A stretch of 64,000 nt of DNA. Source: Nymphalis io (taxonomy: Eukaryota; Arthropoda; Insecta; Lepidoptera; Nymphalidae). The stretch spans positions 13,087,001 to 13,151,000 of the forward strand of contig NC_065888.1 in the NCBI RefSeq assembly GCF_905147045.1. The letters run 5' to 3'. The stretch's first letter is position 1, and every line of letters starts with the position of its first letter. Shown one piece after another: positions 33,069 through 46,265 of this stretch. The translations under genes and the position numbers were made by a program. Below the pieces are notes generated by a model, which worked only from the letters and a program-made list of their open reading frames with translations, had not been told where the DNA came from and ran no database searches.

Positions 33069-34867
33069 GTTTTTGTAACAAATGGACGGTGATGCCGTGT
33101 GTAACTTGCTGGGCGTTCCGTGGGCTTGCCGAATGTTAGCCGATTTTAATTACTCTTTTTTGTTGAATAGTTTTTAATTATTCAGATACAGTGATACTTA
33201 TTAATAAAGTCGTAAAATTTAAAAATAGTAAATCTAAATATTTACAACACATAATCAATGTTTTTAAGAATCAACGCGGAGGGGAATCTGAACAATTTGC
33301 GAAAGATTTACCGACGTAGACCGAGATGGGGTCACCATCGCATCGGGGAAGAGGGAACACAATTTCGATGTCCTTGCACCTCTGTGCATGTTTCGTCTTT
33401 TCTGTTTTAACACACCAACGGCTGTACGGCTGGCAGCAACGGCACGCGAAGTTTACTTAACACACCAACGGCCGAAGCCGAGTTATTGGACTGCTGAGAT
33501 AAATAAAAGCCTTAACTGAGAAGGTGCGATGGGATTAGTAGAGGACCAATCCCGTTTCGTCAATGAAAGGAGAGTATGGTACATGCCTGTGCTATGGGGT
33601 CGCTCCCATTCTAACAATCACAGAAGTACGCCTCTGTTCATCGGCGTGACACCATCGTCGCCTCAGACATTCCTTAGGGCCTTGAAGCAAATCGAATAGT
33701 ATCTGATATATGATGACCAGTTGCATGATATGATGAAAATCTTACACAACTGATGACTAACCAGGTCTTGAACTCGTTTGTCTACTCCTATAAACGTATG
33801 TATATTTATTGTTATTTATTTGTCATGAGGTAAAAGAAATATTACTTTTAACGGATCAATAGTAAATTAATGTGTTGCAGCGCCCCCTTAGAATCTTTAC
33901 TAATTGTTCCAATAAATAATGAAACGAAGGTCTCACCTAAATTTAAAGTCTATAGAGACTTTTATTGAGATAAACAATCCTATAAATAATTAACTTATTA
34001 AATACAAACTACATACAAGACGGAACATATTGTATAGATTATATCGCCAATGTTACATAAGTACTACAATATCTATAATCTAGACATACGATATTATATG
34101 TTTTTTAATACGAATTTATTGTTTATCGTTTCCGTAATTGCTCCCATTCCCGCCTAAATGTGACAGCAAATTTTGAAGATTTTAATCAATGATCAAATGT
34201 TTTCGAAATTCAACGTTCGTATTGGTATTTAATTTATTCGAATTGCAACAGTGTCCACAACACACTAATTGGTCATCGAAAATACAATAATTATAAAATG
34301 CCAAAGTTTACTATTCAATTATGTTTAAAATATTTGTCAGTATTGTTTCAAATATTTTTCAGTATTATGTCATCTCTATTGTACGTCATAAGCAGGAAAT
34401 AATATCCCAAGTTTGCGCGGAATCTGGCAAATGTTTCTTAGTCTGCACAGTTGGCATACCCTAAATAAAATCTTATGCACATCTCGAAATTGACATCAAA
34501 TCGAATGCAATTTGTTATTTCTTTATACAAAAAATGCTATAAAACGTATTCAAAGAAATAGATATATAATTAAAATTGCAAAAATATATTTTACGCAAAA
34601 CTTTCAATCCTGTCCTCTAAATAAAGTGGTTTCCTTGCAAAATATTATTGAAGCAAACAAGATTATTTTCGTCCAATCTCGAAAAGTATTTCGACAGCGG
34701 CAAAAATTCTTGTACGTCTAAGTGTCATATATTACTCCAAAACAATGACGCAAACCATGGATAGTTGAGCAAGCTAGATCAACGGAGAATCGTCTAAAAC
34801 GGGTTAGTAAACTTGTTCCGTGAGTGGGCTGATTTATGGACGTTATATTTACTTCTATCAATATATA

Positions 34868-34960
34868 TACTAGCGGCCCTCCCCGACTTCGTCCGGGTTG
34901 AACTATGTTACGCCAATAATGTCTTTTATAGGAGGCAAGTGATACCTTGTGTTATATTAT
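34868..34960 (+). repeat. Unclassified lepidopteran repeat end
   Basis: ACTAGCGGCCCTCCCCGACT then TCGTCCGGGTTGAA is a recurrent start of dispersed repeats in butterflies (from memory). A similar motif in reverse is at 11308-11370. Confidence 0.4.
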
Positions 34961-34975
34961 TACAATATTTATAGG

Positions 34976-35248
34976 GACTGGATAGGTACCACCCACTCAT
35001 CAGATATTCTACCGCAAAACAGCAGTACTTGGTATTGTTGTGTTCCGGTTTGAAGGGTGAGTGAGCCAGTGTAATTACAGGCACAAAGGATATAACATCT
35101 TAGTTGCCGAGGTTGGTGGCGCATTGGCGATGTAAGCAATGGTTAACATTTCTTACAATGGCAATGACTGTGGGCTTTCGTGACCACTTATCATCAGGTG
35201 GCCCATCTGCTCGTCCGTTACGTACGACCTATTTAAAAATAAAAAAGG
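34976..35248 (+). repeat. Family A repeat, 5'-truncated
   Basis: Begins at GGATAGGTACCACCCACTC and runs to the A-rich end, near consensus. Confidence 0.85.
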
Positions 35249-35407
35249 GATCTCTATATATTACTTTTAATATAACCTATATCACTGGCTGGTAATGTAA
35301 CTTGTTTGTTGGTGAAATAAATTTTAAAATCAGTGAAGTAGATTTTGATCTTTTTCATTACAAACAAACATAAATTATTATCAAAAAATAATAGAGTTGA
35401 GAACTTT

Positions 35408-35645
35408 GGGCTGGTTGGCGTGGTTCGTAGATACTTGCCTTTCACGCCGAAGGTTGTGAGTTCGAGTCCCACCCAGGACAGACATTTGTGTACATGAACA
35501 TGTCTGTTTGTCCTGAGTCTGAGTGTAATTATTTACAAAAGAAAAATAGTATATGTAGTATAACAGTGTTTGGCTTCCATAGCAGAAGCTCTGCTTAGTT
35601 TGGGATCAGATGGCCATGTGTGAATAATGTCCCAGAATATTATAC
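35408..35645 (+). repeat. Family D tRNA-derived SINE
   Basis: GGCTGGTTGGCGTGGTTCGT head to GTGTGAATAATGTCCCAGA; close to the 3.5-kb copy. Confidence 0.87.
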
Positions 35646-35978
35646 AAAAAACCTTTTTGTTTTTTTGTAATAGAAGAAGATAGAAAGATAGAAATATTGA
35701 TAGTATAGAAATATAGACGCACAGAAGTTTATTTATTCTAGCGAAATAATTGACTATTAAACGGATCTCTGATGTAACATCTGCACTGGTTACTTCCTTG
35801 GTATTCGTGATTAAGCCTGCAATTATAAAATAATCGTTGTTAATTATTCTATACTAAGTAATGTGTTTCATTGTTTATAATGATGTATTTATATTGTTTC
35901 AATGTTTCATCATTCGCTTGCCCTTTTTCTATTTAGTCGGGCTCAGCGCAATGTTTTACAATACTGCTAGAGATATGA

Positions 35979-36175
35979 TTTCATCATCATCATCATCATC
36001 AGCCGAAAGACGTCCACTGCTGGACAAAGGCCTCCCCCAAGGATTTCCACGTTGGCCGATCTTGCGCTGCCCGCATCCAACGGCTTCCCGCGACTCGTTC
36101 TAAGTCGTCGGTCCACCTTGTAGGGGGCCTGCCCACGCTGCGTCTTCCGGTTCGTGGTCGCCACTCGAGATATGA
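35979..36175 (-). mobile_element. 3' end of an RTE-type LINE with trinucleotide tail
   Basis: On the - strand it reads LEWRPRTGRRSVGRPPTRWT, then RWMRAAQDRPTWKSLGEAF and VQQWTSFG, followed by a stop and a (TGA)n tail at 36001-35981. This is the standard C-terminus and tail of lepidopteran RTE elements. The reverse transcriptase piece at 36286-36534 is on the same strand, so both may be remnants of one copy, separated by a family B head fragment. Confidence 0.8.
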
Positions 36176-36198
36176 TTTAGCAATTATTTATCTATTTT

Positions 36199-36260
36199 GT
36201 GGGTTGAGATGGCCTAATAGCAAGAATCTTAACTTAAGATTGCGGGTTTGAATACCCCTG
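36199..36260 (+). repeat. Family B tRNA-like head fragment
   Basis: GGGTTGAGATGGCCTAATAG and box B GCGGGTTTGAATACCCC. It lies between the two RTE fragments. Confidence 0.65.
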
Positions 36261-36285
36261 TTCCGCCAATACCGCTGTTTGACCG

Positions 36286-36534
36286 TTAAGTACTGGTACC
36301 GAAGCGTTTTTGAAACCCAGCCTGTTCCACGGGTTGGAAGTCATCGAATTTTCGGGCAAGACGATTCGTGATTACCCTCGAAAACAATTTGTAAACATGG
36401 CTTAAAAGTGAAATGGGGCGGTAGTTTTTCAGAAGAGCTTTATCGCCCTTCTTGAAAAACAGCATCACCACACTTCTGCTCCATGTCTTCGGTGTTATAC
36501 CATTGTGGAGGACGGAATTAAATAAATCTACTAC
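36286..36534 (-). pseudogene. RTE-type reverse transcriptase fragment
   Basis: On the - strand it reads VVDLFNSVLHNGITPKTWSR, then VVMLFFKKGD, NYRPISLLSHVYKLFSRVI and QPVEQAGFQKRF. These are reverse transcriptase motifs 1-2 of a non-LTR element, of RTE type by the NYRPISL and EQAGF pattern. Only about 80 codons remain; both ends are lost. Confidence 0.8.
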
Positions 36535-36599
36535 TATATACTAAATAGTATTTGCAGCGTATGGTATACATATATATATAGTAATACATAAATGTTAAG

Positions 36600-38104
36600 C
36601 TGATTGAGTTAAATACATTTACTATTTTTTTTTAATTTGGTTTATGTCAAGGTTGCTCAAAAGGAATTTACAAATCATTATTTTACCATTTGCAATATTA
36701 AAACAATTAATTTTATTAAAAACGGAAAACTTATTTGTAATCAGTACATTCCACGACCGCTTAAATAAAATTAACATTTAAATAATTTTAATAGATAAAA
36801 ACAATGAGTTCACTTAGAAAGGATAGAACAGTACGAGAATAACTAAAATATAAAAAAAAACCCTTATAAATAGGCAATATTAATCTTATTATTCATAGCA
36901 ATTTTATATTAACGAGCTCATATTAAAACTTTGGCCTAGAAAATGTACCCGTCGACTTTTGTGGTGCTGTGTACCACGCATTCTCTTTCAAGGCCGAATG
37001 GAATATTTTTACGGATGAAATGCGAATGACCTTTACGTAATTAGGGCTAACATGCGAAACTTTAAGCGAGTTGCTTAAAAAAAATAACGAAATTCATTTT
37101 TATGTTATGCTTAGCTATTTGGCCGGTGATTTGACAGAACATATGGTTATATTTAATTTTATATATTTTTTTATTTTATTTTTTTAGGATCTCCAATAAG
37201 GAATATCACAATTAGGTACACTAGTTATATGTCTATCTGCTCCCTTAATTGTAGGAAACCACAGCATCCATTTCGTAATTAATCCTAATCTGTCTTCTCA
37301 GAACAGCTAAAAGTATAAATTATAAACAATAATATATATTAAAGTTTAATTTTAATTATCAAATATTACTTGGATTTTTAGTGTTTTTTTTCTTTTCATT
37401 GTTTAACTTTGTATTAAAATCAGATATTACAAATAGGTACGTACCAAATTATTCTTAGTTAAATATTCTTACGGTTCTTACGCTATTCTTTAGGTTTAGC
37501 GCGTAACTTTTAAAGAGCTTTTTAAAATTTAAAATGAAAATGCTTTGAAAATATACAGCAAATATTACTATTTACCTGATTTCTATAAATATATACTCAA
37601 GATATATTTTTTTAATTCTGTTTGCATATAATATGATATTTGAAGTTGATGTATCGAAATAAGTAATTTGTATCTTTTTATAGGATTTAGGACAACGATA
37701 GCAATGTCCGAACGGCAAAATTTGAAATCGAGAATTAATATTTAGTATTAGTATAATCAAAACATTACAATTAAACAAACATTACAATTATACACAAATG
37801 TTCATTTAAAACTTATACAGTAGGTAATATTTAAATTGTTGTTTTGTATAAAATTTAAACCAGGTCATTGACTTTTTGATAGAACAATGGATAAAACATG
37901 AGGATACTTAACAATGATAGTTGTTAGAATCAGGGCATACACGAGTGTCTAACTTAATATGTACTTACAGCTCTTAATTTTTTTTTAAATAAAAAGTATA
38001 AATTGCTCCAGATAAAGCACCGTATAACTGTGATATTTCAAATATTTGTACCAATTAAGAGGACTTGTTGTATACCAAATGTATAGTCGCGACTTGGTTC
38101 GAAT
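36600..38104. other. AT-rich intergenic stretch
   Basis: No gene or clear repeat seen. Confidence 0.5.
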
Positions 38105-38352
38105 TTTTTTTATAAAATCGGTAGTTGATCGGGGAAACGGGCCATGGGCCTGGGTGAGTGTTAGTACCAGTCATTGACCATGTATGAAATATAAACCGTT
38201 CCTAACCTCACCAATGTGCCACCAACCTTTAGAACTGTGTATGTATTTAGTACCTTTAGTTAGAGTAGATCACTCACCCTTCAAACCGGAACACAACAAT
38301 TCTAAGTATTTCTGTTTGGTGCTAGACCATCTACAAAGCCCTACCACCAAGT
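38105..38352 (-). repeat. Family A repeat, diverged
   Basis: T-run, then TTCAAACCGGAACACAACAA and CTACCACCAAGTA at the far end. Confidence 0.7.
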
Positions 38353-39396
38353 ACCAAAGAACTCAAGATCAATCTCGAACAATCAATATGTGAAATTCGC
38401 CGTACGTTTTTCAGTATTGATTTGAAAAATGAGGAATGAAACGTATCATTTAAAAGTTAACTGATTTGCCATAGAGTCTTTGGTCTAAACATCTTTACAG
38501 GTCACATAATTGTAATTTACAAATATCGTCAAAATTATATCAGTTTTTATTTAAAATGAATGTTTTTTAATTAATTCTGAAATTAAAACCTAGTCAAAGT
38601 GCGGTAATATTAAATCGATAAATATAAAAAAGATTTCGCGCATTGCAATGACTTTACACATTTGTATCAATTATTATAGCCAATGATCATTAATTAAGGT
38701 ATATCAACGAGTGACCTTGACGCAATTATTGTGTTAAATAAAATTTATATTAATTTAAAAAAAACAACAATTTTACAATAAGTTAAAAATTAAATATTTT
38801 TTCTTCAAAACAAATGACAAGGTTGGTAAGTATCAGATGGAAAGCAGGAAATTATACCGAAACATAAGTGCACGTAATTGAATTGAATTTCCTTATTTTT
38901 ATATTTCTGTAACCATGACGTCACACTTATTATCATAATATATGGTATGTACTATGATAAGCGCCAATTTTGTTTTAGACGCTTTTTTTTCTTTAAGCCA
39001 TCTTTAAGGCATTCTTTTTTACTTTTCTACCGTTTGGGGTTGAGAAGAGATTATAATATTAAGTGCACTAGTGTGAGTGCAAAGGCAGCATAATCTCATT
39101 ATCTGAGATAAATGAATAGAAATCGTAATAGTCCAATAATTATTTAACCGTGAATAGGACAACAGCAAATAGGATAGGATTTGTACAAAAATTATTTATT
39201 TAGTGTTATTATATCTTAATTTATCCTGTAAGACTTTATTTGAATTGAAATAAATGGAAAGTTATTGAATTGTTCAAACTTGGTCTATATGAACAGATTA
39301 ATATCTCAATGGCAGTGTACTTAACTACGACCTAATTTCCGAACGCATCGCGAATCGCCACTTCGCCTGTTGGCCAGTCATTCGCGGCTTCCGTCG

Positions 39397-39495
39397 TCAG
39401 TTGGACGTGTCGAAAATAGCGCAGATTATATTTACAAGTTCCCGCCATTCTAGCGGTTGACAGTTCAGTGGTAAATTATTTTCAATTACCAAGAC
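39397..39495 (+). promoter_or_regulatory. Probable transcription start and 5' non-coding exon of a + strand gene
   Basis: A GC-richer stretch (39340-39495) contains an insect initiator-like TCAGTT at 39397-39402 and ends in a strong GTAAGT donor at 39496. It has no ATG-started frame. The next + strand exon that fits is at 42568, which begins with an acceptor and carries a start codon. The exact start site is a guess. Confidence 0.5.
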
Positions 39496-39496
39496 G

Positions 39497-41721
39497 TAAG
39501 TTGTCACTGTTTTTTTTTTCTATTTAACCTACGCTCGATCGTTTTGCATATTAATAATAAATGATATTTTAATACATTTGTTAAATACCGCATGATTCCT
39601 TATATACATGCATTGATTAACTTATATACATTTTAAAGTAGAAAAAAATATATTTCTCATAACATAAGTAATGATACAAAATAGTTTTTATTGTGACGAT
39701 TAATTTAAATAAAGTCTGTTGGTATAATATGTATTTTAAATTACTTTTATTTTAATATAAAGAGAACAAAATGGAATTGTTAATATATGTTATTGTATGT
39801 AGGTAGTTAAATAACAAATTGTAATTAGTCAATTGTAGTAAGACAAAGACATATTTGATTAATCAAATTTGTTGAAACGATGCTTTACAATTTAATTCAG
39901 AAAAAAACCAAAATATTGAAAACGAGGCTGTATAGTATTGTATAACCAAATCTATATTGATTGAACGAATTTTCCGTTTTGCTAATAATAAATTATAAAT
40001 ATTTTTAGTTATTTACTTTAAAAAAAATTGACACCCGAAAAGACGGGCATATTTTGCTTTATAAATTATAAAATAAAATAGTATATATAATAAATAAATA
40101 ATAATGAAGTTGAAAACATTTCTTATCACAATTTGCGACCATGTCCGTTTTTTGTATGTTTTTATCATCTGAACGATCTCAGTTTTAATTTTTATAAGGG
40201 GGCAAAGGAAGTCGAGCAAAAACTCACGATGAGTTCCTTGCTCTTCCCCTAGACTAGACTATTGTCTTAGATACGTTATTAAAAATAAACAGATTAGAAA
40301 TATCATAGTTATTTGATGTCGACAAAGTTTATACGTTAGATAATACGTAAATTGATAAATTGCAAATAGGTTGTCTAGCTAAGTCACGGGTCAACACTGT
40401 TAATTAGTATTAATTTATTTCATTTTTTGAGCAACTTTCCCGATTTATTATTGATGAAAATTGAACATTACTCGAGAGAATTTTACACAAGGAATTATGA
40501 AACTATGAATTTGCAAGGTTCAAACAAGAAAAACATTTTTTCATTAATTTAACCCTGTTTTCTTACAACTTTACACAGTACTTGTTGTGGGAAAAAAACG
40601 TGATATTTGCTGAGACCATACACCCCATTCTCCCCCACGTGAAATTTTGTGAGTTTCGGCTCGACAACCTCCCGTCCTTAAAGGCCTCGCGTAGTGGACT
40701 TCCCCGAACTTAATCAGCTACCCGTCTGCTTTAGAATAATTTTTAGAACGTTTATATTGAAGGACATACATACAAATTCTTGTTTTTAGGCGAGGAACTG
40801 AGAAGTAACATAAGTTACATCACAATGATTTAGGAAAACATAGAGGAAAAATATACGAACATTCATTTTTATTTATAAGTACACATAAAGAAAATATGAC
40901 TTCCTCACCATTCTCAACAATTATCTTGATAGGTACAATTTTATCTCTAAAAAGATCCTTTTGAATCGGAAATTTATTACGAATTCTGCTAACCAAATGT
41001 CAACCAATTTGAAATAATATAGACTTCAAATTGTAAGCGATTGTTATATAGAGATATTTTGTAAACATTTAATTGATATTTAAGTCGAACGATCTTCAAC
41101 TGTCACATTAGATAATATTGCGATTATATTTGGATTCCTTATGGTAAATCACATAACAATACACTATACATTTGTAATAATTAATTAAATTTCTGTTTAA
41201 CTGACGCCACCGACGTCATAAATATGTTTATCATATTATACATTTGTACATGTATAATATTAATTATTTTGTTAAAAGAACTTTACGAATAAACTTTAGA
41301 CAAAGAATCTACTCATAGAATATTTATGTGTTAATTAGGAATTTTTTTTTTGTATTTATTCGACCATAACAAATAAATTGTTTGACGCTTATGTTTTTTG
41401 TACAATTTTTGTATTAAATTATTAATTTATTATTTAAATAAAATTATTAATTTACCAGACGCAATTAAAATATTATACATTATTTTAAATTGATTTTTTT
41501 GGCACTTCATGTTGTAAGTAAAGAATATTTTTGATTTTAAATGTATTTCTTTTATAATCTCTCGTTACTTAATGGACAATTAAATATTTATATAGTATAT
41601 AATAATAATAGAAATTAATCATGTATATTATTCGTCTCCACGCTATAATAACTATTTTGCATCTATTAACTGGCTTAACGCCAATGATCATATGCCAGTA
41701 TCTTATGTTCTTTTATATCTT

Positions 41722-41756
<35 letters not shown>

Positions 41757-42566
41757 TCGATAAAAACAAAATAAACATATATTTCATTTAACCATTATAA
41801 AGTGCTCTTTTATAATATGAACTTTATCATATCATGACAACTCTTTATATACATATGATGAATCATAGCTTCATATTAAGAAGTCTCCAATGGTTATTTA
41901 TATTATGTTGGACCAAGCTTCCTAAAATTTATTTAATTAAGTATTCTAAGTTCTAATTCAATCTTTTTCAATTCTTTCGCCGGTTCTTCTCAGGACTGGG
42001 TGTTTCTTTTCCGAACCGGTGGTAGTCTGGTCTGACTATAAATAAACAAGTGTAATGCTTCAATGTTGAATAAATCATTTCGATTTTGATTTTTGCTTTT
42101 GAATCTATGACAGTTCTTTCATTTAAGTGGCGGTTCTCAAACGATAAAGTTTGAAACTTTGAAGACCACGTGTCTTGTTGATAACTATGTGTTTTAGGTA
42201 ATGCATGAAACAACGGTATCAAGAAAAACAGACACAATAAAAGTGTAGGAACTAAAACCGATTTATCAAAGTATAATACTAATTGTAATAATAAGGATAT
42301 CGGAATATATGTACTTTGATAGGTTGGTTTGATTTAAATACCGTTGTTTGAAATATTAAATATTTTCATGAGTTATTAGACATGTATTGTTATTAGTATA
42401 TTTATTTGCATTGAAAGAGCAAGGTCTTTTGAGTTCTGACGTAAACCTTCAAGCTTGAAATAAGTCTTAAACAATAATTGTATATAACTACTAATTTCAT
42501 TTACTAAAATTTATTTAAAATTATGTATTACTGTAATCTCCTATTGATTATGAAATACTATTTTCA
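39497..42566. other. First intron of the unidentified + strand gene
   Basis: AT-rich. 40600-40730 is a GC-richer patch without a frame. One AT microsatellite. No exon recognised. Confidence 0.4.
41725..41756. repeat. AT dinucleotide microsatellite
   Basis: Uninterrupted alternating A and T in an otherwise gene-free stretch. Confidence 0.9.
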
Positions 42567-42567
42567 G

Positions 42568-42635
42568 ATCCAAATGGCTTCGGTGGAAACGCATAAAAAT
42601 GGCAACGCGCAGAACCTTCTATCAAAGGCGCCATG
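42568..42635 (+). CDS. Start-codon exon of an unidentified gene (partial)
   Basis: Acceptor ATTTTCAG, then ATG at 42574 in a good context (CAAATGG). It encodes MASVETHKNGNAQNLLSKAP, then TG and donor GTATGT at 42636. The codon use is richer in G and C than the flanks, as in the other real exons. I do not recognise the protein: 20 polar residues are too few. I found no continuing exon in the following 21 kb, so the gene should run past the window. Confidence 0.6.
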
Positions 42636-43157
42636 GTATGTTTTTTGCATTTAATTCAAATAAATAAAATATATATAATTATTTAAAAAGTATGTATATA
42701 AAAATAATAATTCACATTTTGATATATTATATAAAATAAAACTAATTAGGCAACACACATTACTCGCGATTAAGATTAAACATAACATATTAAGGAAATA
42801 GTTACTAACCAATTTAGATATTATTAAGCATTTATCATACACATACATAAAATATAGTATTAAATTAGCAAAAGAACGAGACACACTATCCTTTTAATCG
42901 TGTTTCGTTATTTTACTAATATCTGTCTAGGATTGTTAGGTATTAAGGCCCGATTATATTTTAAAGATCGGACATTTCTTCCTTATAGCTGAACACGATT
43001 ATTAAAAGACATATTTTTTAAGACTTAACATAACGTTTAGAATACAATTTCGCATTAAGTCGGTCCATAGATAATTATAATGACATTGTTATTGTGCATC
43101 GTTCGTTCTACAGTTGATGCACTTTACTGCGTCACATAGACAAAAAGCTTAATAAAA

Positions 43158-43453
43158 GCCTGACACAGAGGCGTCTTTACCTATGGTGCAGGGTGTGCGG
43201 TGCACACGGGCGCAACGGTGTTAGGGGCGCCGGGACTGGCCTCGGCGCTTTCAATAAACCTGCGCCCGTGTTATGACGCCGAGTGTTATAACTCAACCCC
43301 ACGTAAAAATACATTGTAAAAAAATGACATAACATTTATAAAGACATGTTAACATTTTTACCTATTCCATTTAGACCGCGCGCTTACTAGAGGGCGCTAG
43401 GGTAATGATTGCACACGGGCGCTATATGGGCTAGAGACACCTCTGGTCTGACA
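43158..43453. mobile_element. hAT-like MITE with terminal inverted repeats
   Basis: The element is 43166-43445 (280 bp). It starts CAGAGGCGTCTTTACC and ends, in reverse complement, CAGAGGTGTCTCTAGCC. The 8-bp flanks GCCTGACA (43158-43165) and GTCTGACA (43446-43453) differ in one base. 8-bp duplications and CAG-starting ends mark hAT elements. No transposase. The inner part repeats a GCACACGGGCGC block near both ends. Confidence 0.85.
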
Positions 43454-43627
43454 GAAAAGGCAAATTTATATTTAGCTGGTAATGTTCAGCTTAAACCGGA
43501 CGCCTGGTAACGCTATATGTGTTCAAATGTCAGTCACTGTGAAATTCTTGCTTATCCTATCGACAACTATAATACGAATTTACAAGTACTTCAAAACGCA
43601 ATCAAAGACGTTTAATCTTTGGAACGA

Positions 43628-43882
43628 AATTCCGGTTGGTGTGGTTGGTAGATTTACCTTTCACGCCGAAGGTTGTGCGTTCGATTCTCAACCAGGACAG
43701 ACATTTGTGTGCATGAATGTTTTTCCTGTGTCTGGGTGTAATTATCTATATAAGTATGTATTTACAAAAGAAAAATAGTATATCTAGTATATCAGTTGTC
43801 AGGTTTCCATAGTACAAGCTCTGCTTAGTTTGGGATCAGATGGACGTGTGTGAATAATGTCCCAGTATATGAATATTATATT
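43628..43882 (+). repeat. Family D tRNA-derived SINE
   Basis: CCGGTTGGTGTGGTTGGTAG head to GTGTGAATAATGTCCCAGT. A 98-codon frame across it is not a gene. Confidence 0.87.
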
Positions 43883-43911
43883 ATACCTAGTTCTCACTAC
43901 ACACTGCCCTT

Positions 43912-44135
43912 ACTAATATTATAAAAGCGGAAGTGAGTTTGTTCTTTTTGTTTACGTTTTCAAGTCTTCACTACTCAACTAATCATCATATTATTATTAG
44001 TAATCATCATGAAATTTTGCATACACTTGTCCTTTTCGTACAGAATAATAATATCTAACCCCACTAGTTTGAAAGCTGTAATCCTGGATCTGACTAGTTT
44101 TCCTTCTAAAACATATCTAGTGATCACCTTTTGAT
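43912..44135 (+). repeat. Family E copy (ACTAATATTATAAA-type)
   Basis: TACTAATATTATAAAAGCGG, then CATCATGAAATTTTGCATAC, the usual order of this repeat. Confidence 0.6.
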
Positions 44136-44902
44136 CTGTTCTGAAACTGCATTATTCAGAACTGCCTCGATGGTATATTTTTTTTTTATAAAATATATAG
44201 GCAAAAGGGACATCTGATGATCAGATCAGTGGCGCTGTAAGAAATTTTAAACGTAGCTTACAATACCAATGCTTCAATGTCAATGTCATACTTGTCGTGC
44301 GTGTCGTGCGTGAAGTGAGAGGGGATTGTTGTGGATTCCCTTTCTTTTTCTTTTTTCTCTCATTACTAAGTTTCGTTTACGCTACTGTTAGAACCAGGGT
44401 CGTATGTTAATATAGTGTACTTTAAAAGGGAGCAATAAGCTGTTTTTGTTTTAGTAATATATTAATGTTTTTTCAAACGACTTCTCTCACAATAACAACG
44501 TAATTTTATATTAAGATATAAATTTCGTCAATTAAACGAAATATATAAACTTTTACCAAATTAAAATTGAAGCTCGTATTTTACATACGACCTTTTGTAC
44601 CTACTTGTATTCTTGCCGATGTTCAACATCATGACATTCCCGTCCAGTTTTATTAAAATATGACAATATTTTAATCTTTTTTCTTTATTTTATTATGTGT
44701 CTTAATATTTATTATTTACTTATCGTTACCTCTTTCACTCGAATGTAAAGTAAATTATTTTGTATAACCTTCTTAATTATGCATTCTGCGAGTGTACGTT
44801 TCAACGTGCGATGAATTTTGATTAAAAGCAAAACAATACAGCGATAATAAAGATTTTTAATTTAAAAAACGACTCGCTGGTAATTTTTTCAACAAATCGC
44901 TA

Positions 44903-45135
44903 TATATAATAAAAAAAGTTCCCCCAACCGCGTATGACTGTCTGTGTGAATGTGATTAACTCAAAAACAATTAAATAGATTTTCATACGGTTTTCACCAA
45001 TAGATGGCGTAAGGAAAGTTAAAACATACATTACTGAATAAATTCGCTGAAATATGACGATGATTGTCGGAGAAAAACATGCCGACTGGGAGCTTTACTG
45101 ACGTGTCTTATTCTACCCGTGCGAATCCAGGACGA
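44903..45135 (+). repeat. Family E-like remnant
   Basis: TATATAATAAAAAAAGTTCC, then CGTATGACTGTCTGTGTGAA and ATTTTCATACGGTTTTCACC, again start plus body of this class. Confidence 0.45.
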
Positions 45136-46026
45136 ATTATATAATAATGAGAGAAACGTCAGGAATCTCTTATTCAGAACGCGAGAATTTGATGTTAATT
45201 AAATTTTCTTATATTAAGACACAAAAAGTATATACTATTATAATTGTAATACTTGAATAAAAGACAAAAAATTTTATAGCGCGAACACCAATTACGAACA
45301 CAAAGTAATCATAGCTTCAAACAGTATCTATACCTATTATACTATATATGTATGTAACGTAAATGGCTTATACGGTGCGAGAGCCGCGTTAAAAATTCTG
45401 TTTTCTAAACGCTTGGTTACTTGGAGTTCCCACTTCGGGTACTTTCATTTCTAGCCAAAGTCTGCCTATGCTGTAAATTTGAGCGAAATCCGTTATGACT
45501 AGTAGGCCGCTTCTTGTTACCTTATTTTTATAAATAAGCATAATTATAAGACTAAACAATATTAAGCATAATTGCTTGTGATCGAAAAAAAAAATATATA
45601 ACCGATTTTTAAAGATATATCTATAACCTGTTTTTTATGTTGATTCGTTTTTTTTCTTGTTATATAATTATTCAATTTTTTTTATTGATATCAGTCTTTT
45701 TCTAGTTTACGTGATTTATTCGTAAGTAGAGAACGATCTTTTGAAATTCAAAATGGTTTATTGTATGAAATTTTTTTGAGTACGTCAGCGGAATCTATTG
45801 GGACGTACATTGATAATAACTGATTTTCATCATTATCATCTAGAGCCTTCCTTATCCCTGTTGGGTATAGAGCTCCTTCCGCAACCCATCTGCCTCAGTC
45901 CTGCGTGAATCTGGTTCTGATTCGACTCATAACTTTGACAATGTCTTCAGTTTATTATACTTTGCCAAAATAAAAACAGTGAGAGCGCTTTTGTATTTTG
46001 TGCCCGCTCTGTAATTTTTAGCGCGC

Positions 46027-46058
46027 TTATAAAACAAGAAACAGATCTTGTTTTATAA
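46027..46058. repeat. 13-bp-arm hairpin
   Basis: TTATAAAACAAGA (46027-46039) and reverse complement (46046-46058). Confidence 0.8.
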
Positions 46059-46124
46059 TCTGAGCTCTAAGGTTTTTCTTGTATTGAGAAAAAAGTGCGG
46101 AGCTCATTTCAATAAGTTGTTTCA

Positions 46125-46265
46125 ATGTTCGCGGACACATACAGGCAGATTTTTATCTGATACATGTTTTCTTGAGATGAACCCAAAATAAGCATATTAG
46201 ATTTCAGTGATGCTTGCCCAGGTTTAAGCCTGTTATCTCTGGTTAAGATTACATGTTCTAAAAAC
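46125..46265 (-). repeat. Family B remnant
   Basis: GATGCTTGCCCAGGTTTAAG and TGGTTAAGATTACATGTTCTA match the head region. Confidence 0.55.

Larger units (their letters stand above)
32526..34867. other. Intergenic stretch with an unclassified GC-richer block
   Basis: 33261-33700 is GC-richer and contains TTAACACACCAACGGC-like words twice (about 33408 and 33458). It has no long frame. I read it as an old transposon fragment. 33878-33890 contains GCAGCGCCCCCTTAG, a CTCF-like core in reverse. Confidence 0.4.

Noticed and set aside
43482..43778. 98-codon + strand open frame
   Set aside because: It runs through the tRNA-derived SINE of family D; the same sequence occurs as non-coding copies at 3.5 and 35.4 kb.
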